This document shows positions 6,548 to 10,291 of a DNA stretch of 10,291 nucleotides, piece by piece (position 1 is the first letter of the stretch; each line of letters begins with the position of its first letter). The stretch is from positions 1-10,291 of the forward strand of contig DGXO01000076.1 in the NCBI GenBank assembly GCA_002395605.1, in the 5' to 3' direction. The notes under the pieces are model-generated. The model worked only from the letters and a program-made list of their open reading frames with translations. It did no database searches and was not told where the DNA came from. Position numbers and translations under genes: made by a program. Origin of the DNA: Bacteroidales bacterium UBA4230 (GTDB lineage: Bacteria > Bacteroidota > Bacteroidia > Bacteroidales > UBA932).

Positions 6548-7230
6548 TTTTTGTTCACAAGGATTTCAGAGGCTTCCAGCTTCATTTTGGAGTTGTAGAC
6601 GTCGTGGCGCACATAGCCTATTCCGGGAGCGTACCAGGAATCCGACCACGTGTCCACATGGTGGAACGGAGCGTCCTCAACCTTGTGCTCACGGGCCACG
6701 ATGCACTTGTAAGTGCCGCCCGGAACGGTAATGGTTTCCTCACGGAGAACCGTCCTTTCCGTAACGTCTATAGTGAGTTTAAGAGCCCCCGCCCTTACCA
6801 CGCAGTGGGCGTCCGGAAGCTTGTCTCCGGGCTTCATGACAGCCGGAAGGACGGCGGCGTTACCCTCCGTCGTGAGAGTGAGATTCTTGAAGATGTTCTT
6901 AATGAAACTGCTCACGCTGAGGCCGAAGTCCAGTTGGGTTTCCCCGCTTTTCCCGAAAATGACTTCAAGGGCTGTACGGCCGCCGAAGATAGGCTTACCG
7001 TTGGCCTTTTTCATTGTGACAAAGTACTTGACAAGGGACTGGTTTCCCTGGGGCACTTTGGAATCTATCTCAAAAAAGGTGGTTTGCATCAGTTTGCCGT
7101 TGTCGGTGTCGTAGCGCTCATAGTAGAGAGTGGACCCGGGCGTGACGCAAAAGAAAGGCTCCCCGGCCTTTGCGGTAAAGGCCGAAAAAAGTAGGACAAC
7201 CGTAGAGAAAAGAACGGTTAAGTTTTTCAT
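6544..7230 (-). CDS. Secreted TapB/DUF3108-like protein (228 aa)
   Basis: The N-terminus (MKNLTVLFSTVVLLFSAFTAKA, cleavage before Gly23) is a clear Sec signal without lipobox. The mature part has the features of the Bacteroidota family annotated as TapB or DUF3108-like: a beta-rich body, TVPGGTYKCIVAREHKV (about 169-185), and near the end DSWYAPGIGYVRHDVYNS (197-214), with alternating strands predicted throughout. Proteins of this type are periplasmic or outer-membrane-associated and have no established biochemical role. The start lies 10 nt after the fprA stop and the stop overlaps the GTG of the next gene, so it is the middle gene of a three-gene transcript. Family assignment rests on the C-terminal signature and is moderately sure; the link to oxygen or NO defence suggested by the operon is inference. 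Confidence 0.7.
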   Translation of the reverse strand: MKNLTVLFSTVVLLFSAFTAKAGEPFFCVTPGSTLYYERYDTDNGKLMQTTFFEIDSKVPQGNQSLVKYFVTMKKANGKPIFGGRTALEVIFGKSGETQLDFGLSVSSFIKNIFKNLTLTTEGNAAVLPAVMKPGDKLPDAHCVVRAGALKLTIDVTERTVLREETITVPGGTYKCIVAREHKVEDAPFHHVDTWSDSWYAPGIGYVRHDVYNSKMKLEASEILVNKK

Positions 7231-7240
7231 TTATAAAAGG

Positions 7241-8422
7241 TTAAGCTAAAATAGTTTCGGCCAGCTTTTCAAGGGCGGGAATATCGGCCTCCTTCATGCG
7301 GGAGCGGATGGTAACCACAGGCTCAACTATTTCCACGTCCTTCATGGAGGAGAACATCTCTTTCATGACCCTCCCGGCCGAAGGTGCCCAGGAGCCGTTT
7401 TCCACAAGGCCTACGCGGCGTTTTTGCCAGACTTTGTCCTGGAGGTGATGGATGAAGCTGTGGGCCGGAGGGAAAAGGCCGGCGTCGTAGGAAGCGGCGC
7501 ACACAATCATCTTCCCATAGCGGAAGGCATCCTCAACGGCTTCGGCCTGGTCTTCGCGGGTGAGGTCGGCCATGGCCACCTTGGGGCACCCCTTGGCCTT
7601 CAGGATTTCGGCCAGCTTTTTTGCAGCCTCCATGGTGCCTCCGTGAATGGACGCGACGGCCACAAAAACGCCCTCTGTCTCAACGCCGTAGGAGCTCCAG
7701 ATGTTGTAAAGACCGATATACTGCTCCAGCCCCTGCCTCAGGATGGGGCCGTGTAAAGGGGCGATAATCGAAACCGGCAGTGCCGAAACCTTCTTCAGAA
7801 GCGTCTGGACCGGAATTCCGTATTTGCCGCAGATGTTGAAATAGTAGCGACGGGCCTCGCATGCCCAGTCACCGTCTTCATCTCCGAAGAAGCCGCACTT
7901 TGAAAGGGCGCCGAATTTACCGAAAGCATCCGCGCTGAAAAGAACTTTCTCAGATTCCTCGAAGGAAACCATAACCTCCGGCCAGTGCACCATGGGAGCG
8001 CCGAAGAACTTCAGCGTATGGGCGCCAAGAGGCAGGGTGTCCCCTTCCTTCATGGCCATGGTTCGGCCTTCATAGGACACGCCGTCAAAGAACTGAGAGA
8101 GCATCTGGATGGCCTTCGCCGATGCCACAAGCTGCATCTGGGGCCACTTTTCCATAGCCCAGGCAATGAGGGCCGAATGGTCCGGTTCCATGTGATGGAC
8201 CACAAGATAACTGGGGACGGTGCCGCCGAGGGCCTCCTGGAGATATGCCTTCCACTCCTCAGCGCAGCGGGCATCCACGGTGTCCATTATTGCAGTTTTG
8301 TCGTCCTTTATTAGATACGAGTTGTAGGCCATGCCATCTTCCAGGATGTACTGGCTTTCGAAGAGGTCCAGGGTGAGGTCATCGGCCCCGATATAAAAAA
8401 TGGAATCAGTGATTTTTTTCAT
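7241..8422 (-). CDS. fprA: Flavodiiron protein (FprA family A-type flavoprotein), oxygen/NO reductase
   Basis: Flavodiiron proteins reduce O2 to water or NO to N2O in the cytoplasm, using electrons usually passed by rubredoxin, and protect anaerobes. The metallo-beta-lactamase-like half has a complete diiron ligand set: His77-x-Glu79-x-Asp81-His82, His146, Asp165 and His224, the same spacing as in rubredoxin:oxygen oxidoreductase. The flavodoxin-like half (about 250-393) has an FMN phosphate-loop-like SIHGGTMEAAKKLAE (258-272) and the later loops CAASYDAGLFPP (308-319) and ENGSWAPSAG (341-350). At 393 aa it has the standard two-domain length, with no fused rubredoxin or flavin reductase domain. 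No rubredoxin gene is visible here. Promoter elements and an inverted repeat lie directly upstream, and two secreted-protein genes follow in the same direction. Confidence 0.95.
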   Translation of the reverse strand: MKKITDSIFYIGADDLTLDLFESQYILEDGMAYNSYLIKDDKTAIMDTVDARCAEEWKAYLQEALGGTVPSYLVVHHMEPDHSALIAWAMEKWPQMQLVASAKAIQMLSQFFDGVSYEGRTMAMKEGDTLPLGAHTLKFFGAPMVHWPEVMVSFEESEKVLFSADAFGKFGALSKCGFFGDEDGDWACEARRYYFNICGKYGIPVQTLLKKVSALPVSIIAPLHGPILRQGLEQYIGLYNIWSSYGVETEGVFVAVASIHGGTMEAAKKLAEILKAKGCPKVAMADLTREDQAEAVEDAFRYGKMIVCAASYDAGLFPPAHSFIHHLQDKVWQKRRVGLVENGSWAPSAGRVMKEMFSSMKDVEIVEPVVTIRSRMKEADIPALEKLAETILA

Positions 8423-8443
8423 GATGGTTTGCGGTTATTTCCA

Positions 8444-8492
8444 AGAATGCAAAAATACAAAAACTAAATCACATTCTGTATATTTGCATCCT
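8444..8492. repeat. 15-bp-arm inverted repeat over the fprA promoter
   Basis: 8444-8458 (AGAATGCAAAAATAC) and the reverse complement of 8478-8492 (AGGATGCAAATATAC) agree at 13 of 15 positions, separated by 19 nt. The left arm contains the fprA -7 box on the - strand; the right arm contains a similar box on the + strand. It ends at the stop codon of the upstream gene. It may be an operator controlling fprA, or a terminator for the dtd operon, or both. Confidence 0.5.
8450..8457 (-). promoter_or_regulatory. Likely -7 box of the fprA promoter
   Basis: TATTTTTG on the - strand matches TAnnTTTG and lies 27 nt before the fprA ATG. No good TTTG occurs 19-21 nt upstream, so the promoter may be weak or need an activator. 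The overlap with the inverted repeat fits regulated transcription. Confidence 0.45.
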
Positions 8493-9139
8493 CAAGATTG
8501 TCTCTGGACGGCCTCCAGGTAGAACTCTTTCCGCTGCTCCTGCGTCACGGGGTACCTCACAAGGCGGGAACTTTCCATGAGGCCGTCATCAAGGTTGCAC
8601 ACAAATAGGTCGTTTACATCGGCCAGATAAAGCCTGTCATAACGCGTGTCCATGTACTTCTGAAGGAACATGGTGTAGTCCATGGCTTTCTGGGCCTCGG
8701 ATTCGTGAAGGTTTTCGCGGGAGAAGACAAAGAGGCCCATCTTGTCAAAATGGCCGTAGAGGCCGTTCCCTAGTTTGGATACCTTGCTCTCTATTATACG
8801 CCGAAGAGGCAGCGCCATGGACCAGTACGACAACTCCTTAAAGCCGATGTACTTACCTTCGCCAAGGCCGTAGCTGTAGCCGTACTCCAGAATCCGGTCC
8901 AGGTCTTCATCATGCCCGCCGGGAGTAATTCCGGCAACGTCCCGGAGAAGCTCCAGGTGGGCGGTCTTGCTCTCCTCCATGGCACGCGTGACTTCTATGC
9001 CTATTGAATGGCCGTCCGTGCTCTGCAAATCCGGGCGGTCACGGTTCACAAGACAGTCGAATTCGCTTCCAAGGAGTGCCGAGAGCGATATCTGAGCATA
9101 CTGCTCAAAGAAACATGTGCCGAATTTGCGGGTTGCCAT
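8492..9139 (-). CDS. Hypothetical protein, possible PD-(D/E)XK-like nuclease fold (215 aa)
   Basis: I cannot name this family. The region FDCLVNRDRPDLQSTDGH then SIGIEVTRA (residues ~27-53) has the spacing of a PD-(D/E)XK nuclease core: Asp37 in a loop, then a strand with Glu49, with Thr51 where Lys is usual. Several uncharacterised bacterial families show a similar RPD...GIEVT pattern. The rest is helical and charged, with Tyr-rich segments, and lacks signal peptide or membrane segments, so it should be cytoplasmic. Its ATG shares one base with the dtd stop (TAATG), so it is translated from the dtd message. The stop lies at the edge of the inverted repeat before fprA. A nuclease role would need a tolerated Lys-to-Thr change or another Lys; an inactive or non-nuclease member is equally possible. 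Confidence 0.7.
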   Translation of the reverse strand: MATRKFGTCFFEQYAQISLSALLGSEFDCLVNRDRPDLQSTDGHSIGIEVTRAMEESKTAHLELLRDVAGITPGGHDEDLDRILEYGYSYGLGEGKYIGFKELSYWSMALPLRRIIESKVSKLGNGLYGHFDKMGLFVFSRENLHESEAQKAMDYTMFLQKYMDTRYDRLYLADVNDLFVCNLDDGLMESSRLVRYPVTQEQRKEFYLEAVQRQS

Positions 9140-9591
9140 TATTCCTTTCTTTTTGTGTCAATGCAGATTGTGACAGGGCCGTCGTTCACAAGGGCCACTT
9201 TCATATCGGCCCCAAATTCTCCGGTTCCTACAGGCCGACCGATTGCATCAGTCAATGCCGCGCAGAACCTTTCATAGAGCGGAATGGCAAGTTCATGCCC
9301 GGCGGCGCCAATATAGGAAGGCCGGTTGCCTTTCTTGGTGGATGCCATGAGCGTAAACTGGCTCACTACCAAAGCTTCGGCCCCAACATCAATTACGCTG
9401 AGGTTCATTACGCCGGAATTGTCATCGAATATGCGAAGCCCGGCAACCTTCTTTACCAGCCAGTCTATGTCCTCCGGCCCGTCCTCATGGCCTATGCCAA
9501 GAAGGATCAGAAGGCCCTGGCCTATTGCCGATTTCACCGCCCCGTCAATTGTGACCGAGGCCGAAGATACTCTTTGGATTACTGCTCGCAT
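9139..9591 (-). CDS. dtd: D-aminoacyl-tRNA deacylase
   Basis: DTD hydrolyses D-amino acids, and glycine mischarged on tRNA-Ala, from tRNA, a cytoplasmic proofreading step in translation. The 150-aa frame has the usual length and start (MRAVIQRVSSASVTIDG). It carries the family motif Ser77-Gln78-Phe79-Thr80 at the same numbering as the Escherichia coli enzyme, NRPSY (89-93), and the cross-subunit Gly138-Pro139 motif in NDGPVT that gives chirality selection. All key positions are present. The start overlaps the end of the upstream cysteine-rich gene by 13 bases and the stop overlaps the ATG of the downstream gene by one base, so it is the central gene of a coupled three-gene operon read from the promoter at 10000-10029. 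Confidence 0.96.
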   Translation of the reverse strand: MRAVIQRVSSASVTIDGAVKSAIGQGLLILLGIGHEDGPEDIDWLVKKVAGLRIFDDNSGVMNLSVIDVGAEALVVSQFTLMASTKKGNRPSYIGAAGHELAIPLYERFCAALTDAIGRPVGTGEFGADMKVALVNDGPVTICIDTKRKE

Positions 9592-9971
9592 ATGAGATAG
9601 TCTTCAAGGAATTCTGAGGCGTCCGCCACGCAGTCCGGGCAGTCACGAAGCGGCTTGCCCGTGCCGATGCCCTTTAGGAGTTTGCACTGTGTGGCGCCGT
9701 TGCGATGCTGGAACTTCTCCATCAACTCCTTCATACGGGCGCGGGAGAGGTTCCTGTCTTTTGTGGCCAGTCCCACAATCATTCCGGCACCAACCAGTGC
9801 GCCGCAGGTCCCTTCCATATTGCCCATGCCGGTACCGTAGGCTCCGGCAATGTCCAGGGCTGTCTGATTGTCCAGCCCCACGAGGTCACAATACGTGCAA
9901 ACCACGCTCTGCGCGCAGTTGTGGGTGTTGCAGCGTTTCTTTTCGGCTGCCATGTGTTTACGGGTTTCCAT
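9579..9971 (-). CDS. C_GCAxxG_C_C family cysteine-rich protein (130 aa)
   Basis: The frame shows the family signature: early cysteines (Cys14, Cys19, Cys25, Cys28), a glycine-rich central block AYGTGMGNMEGTCGALVGA (about 44-62) and late cysteines near 96, 110 and 113 (CKLLKG, CPDC). Members of C_GCAxxG_C_C (PF09719-type) are small putative redox-active or metal-binding proteins of anaerobes without a defined reaction. No signal peptide or membrane segment is seen. I used the start at 9971 because it lies about 22 nt after the predicted transcription start; Met7 (9953) is an alternative that keeps every cysteine. It is the first gene of the operon with dtd. No selenocysteine codon interrupts it. 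Confidence 0.85.
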   Translation of the reverse strand: METRKHMAAEKKRCNTHNCAQSVVCTYCDLVGLDNQTALDIAGAYGTGMGNMEGTCGALVGAGMIVGLATKDRNLSRARMKELMEKFQHRNGATQCKLLKGIGTGKPLRDCPDCVADASEFLEDYLICEQ

Positions 9972-9999
9972 TTTTCTGAAGTTACATGCCGTGGCTTTA

Positions 10000-10029
10000 C
10001 AAAGTTATGAAAAATAAGACATATAACAA
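10000..10029 (-). promoter_or_regulatory. Bacteroidota-type promoter of the C_GCAxxG-dtd operon
   Basis: On the - strand TTG (10029-10027) precedes TAACTTTG (10007-10000) by 19 nt. The same -7 octamer is used at 145-152 on the other strand. The predicted start near 9993 leaves about 22 nt before the ATG at 9971. Confidence 0.65.
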
Positions 10030-10035
10030 TGTATT

Positions 10036-10072
10036 GCGGCAGAGAAGCTCCTGTGGAGGGGGCCGCTGCCGC
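10036..10072. repeat. Inverted repeat with an inner stem, upstream of the dtd operon promoter
   Basis: GCGGCAG (10036-10042) pairs with CTGCCGC (10066-10072). Inside, CTCC and GGAG flank TGT. It could be a terminator for a - strand gene beyond the right edge, though no T-run follows on either strand. The stretch 10073-10140 holds no gene I can support. Confidence 0.3.
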
Positions 10073-10148
10073 CAATCCAACTAGAACGGCTACAATGAGG
10101 TTTTTGTGTACTGGCGGCTGGCATTTCGGCCACCCCATTTTCATCGGC

Positions 10149-10291
10149 CTCCGGTGCAAAAGCACCCACATTTTGCACCTGGCACCACGTTTTCGCCGGA
10201 CTCCGGTGCAAAAACACCCACATTTTGCACCTGGCACCACGTTTTCGCCGGCCTCCGGTGCAAAAATACCCACATTTTGCACCTGGCACCA
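10149..10291. repeat. 52-bp tandem repeat, 2.75 copies, continuing past the window
   Basis: Units are 10149-10200, 10201-10252 and 10253-10291 (cut by the edge). They differ only at three or four positions (AAAAGCACCC, AAAAACACCC, AAAAATACCC; the last base of the unit A or C). Each unit holds GGTGCAAAA and TTTTGCACC, a perfect 9-bp inverted repeat with a 9-nt loop. A degenerate partial copy (about 10122-10148) seems to precede them. The unit length is not a multiple of three, so coding is unlikely, and there are no unique spacers, so it is not a CRISPR array. The total array size is unknown. Confidence 0.9.

Larger units (their letters stand above)
38..10149. repeat. Dispersed over-represented hexamer TCGGCC, usually preceded by A or T
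   Basis: By eye I count 22 copies of TCGGCC on the + strand (starts 38, 83, 203, 245, 3559, 3758, 4426, 4592, 6096, 6402, 7257, 7284, 7542, 7566, 7608, 8063, 8382, 8619, 9206, 9377, 10126, 10144) and 7 of its reverse complement (5872, 6921, 7180, 7376, 8171, 9233, 9559). About 5 in total would be expected in random sequence. All but two of the 29 have A or T before the motif. The copies lie in genes of both strands and in intergenic DNA. This entry marks the extent of the family, not a continuous element. Confidence 0.6.

Noticed and set aside
8479..8486. + strand promoter driving antisense RNA into the 215-aa gene
   Set aside because: TATATTTG matches the -7 box but no TTTG occurs at the right distance upstream; it may exist only as the mirror arm of the inverted repeat.
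9004..9600. + strand open frame of 198 aa
   Set aside because: It is antisense to dtd and the start of the 215-aa gene, both well supported by coupling and motifs.
9779..10282. - strand frames of 167 and 94 aa through the right-edge repeat
   Set aside because: They are open because the 52-bp unit lacks stops in those frames; the unit is not a multiple of three, so the peptide shifts frame each copy, and one overlaps the cysteine-rich gene.
10149..10291. CRISPR array
   Set aside because: The whole 52-bp period is conserved; there are no unique spacers and no cas gene in view.

Overview
The window reads as chromosomal DNA of an anaerobic Bacteroidales bacterium (Bacteroidota), probably gut-associated and possibly uncultured; I cannot place it below order. 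Four things support this: several promoters match the Bacteroidota consensus (TTTG or TTG, about 19-20 nt, then TAnnTTTG); one gene encodes a fimbrillin-like surface lipoprotein and a second encodes a paralog; a short peptide of a type often seen in Bacteroidales precedes the first; and there is a flavodiiron oxygen/NO reductase of strict anaerobes.

Left part, + strand (1-4479). A bulged terminator-like hairpin (84-118) is followed at once by a promoter (122-152). Its transcript would carry a possible 34-aa ORF (179-283), coupled through TGATG to a 51-aa peptide (283-438), and then a 982-aa multidomain surface lipoprotein (451-3399) closed by a strong hairpin (3440-3473). A second promoter (3485-3515) drives a 312-aa lipoprotein (3541-4479) that is paralogous to only the first ~300 residues of the large one.

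Middle part, - strand (4519-8422). A small glycine/alanine-rich exported protein (4519-5139) has its own promoter. Upstream of it is a tight cluster transcribed right to left: fprA flavodiiron protein (8422-7241), a secreted TapB/DUF3108-like protein (7230-6544), and a secreted 402-aa protein (6547-5339) that starts at GTG overlapping the previous stop. Its C-terminus looks like a polymorphic-toxin (type 44-like) domain. A 15-bp-arm inverted repeat overlaps the fprA promoter.

Right part, - strand (8492-9971). A promoter (10000-10029) drives a C_GCAxxG_C_C cysteine-rich protein, D-aminoacyl-tRNA deacylase (dtd), and a hypothetical protein with a possible PD-(D/E)XK-like motif. The three frames overlap by 13 and 1 bases, so this is an operon.

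Right edge. A 52-bp tandem repeat, each unit containing a perfect 9-bp inverted repeat, starts at 10149 and runs off the window. Across the window the heptamer (A/T)TCGGCC is strongly over-represented and mostly in one orientation whatever the gene strand, yet it is absent from the 982-aa gene.

The most unusual items are the polar heptamer, the peptide-led surface lipoprotein operon, the toxin-like protein in the flavodiiron operon, and the edge repeat.
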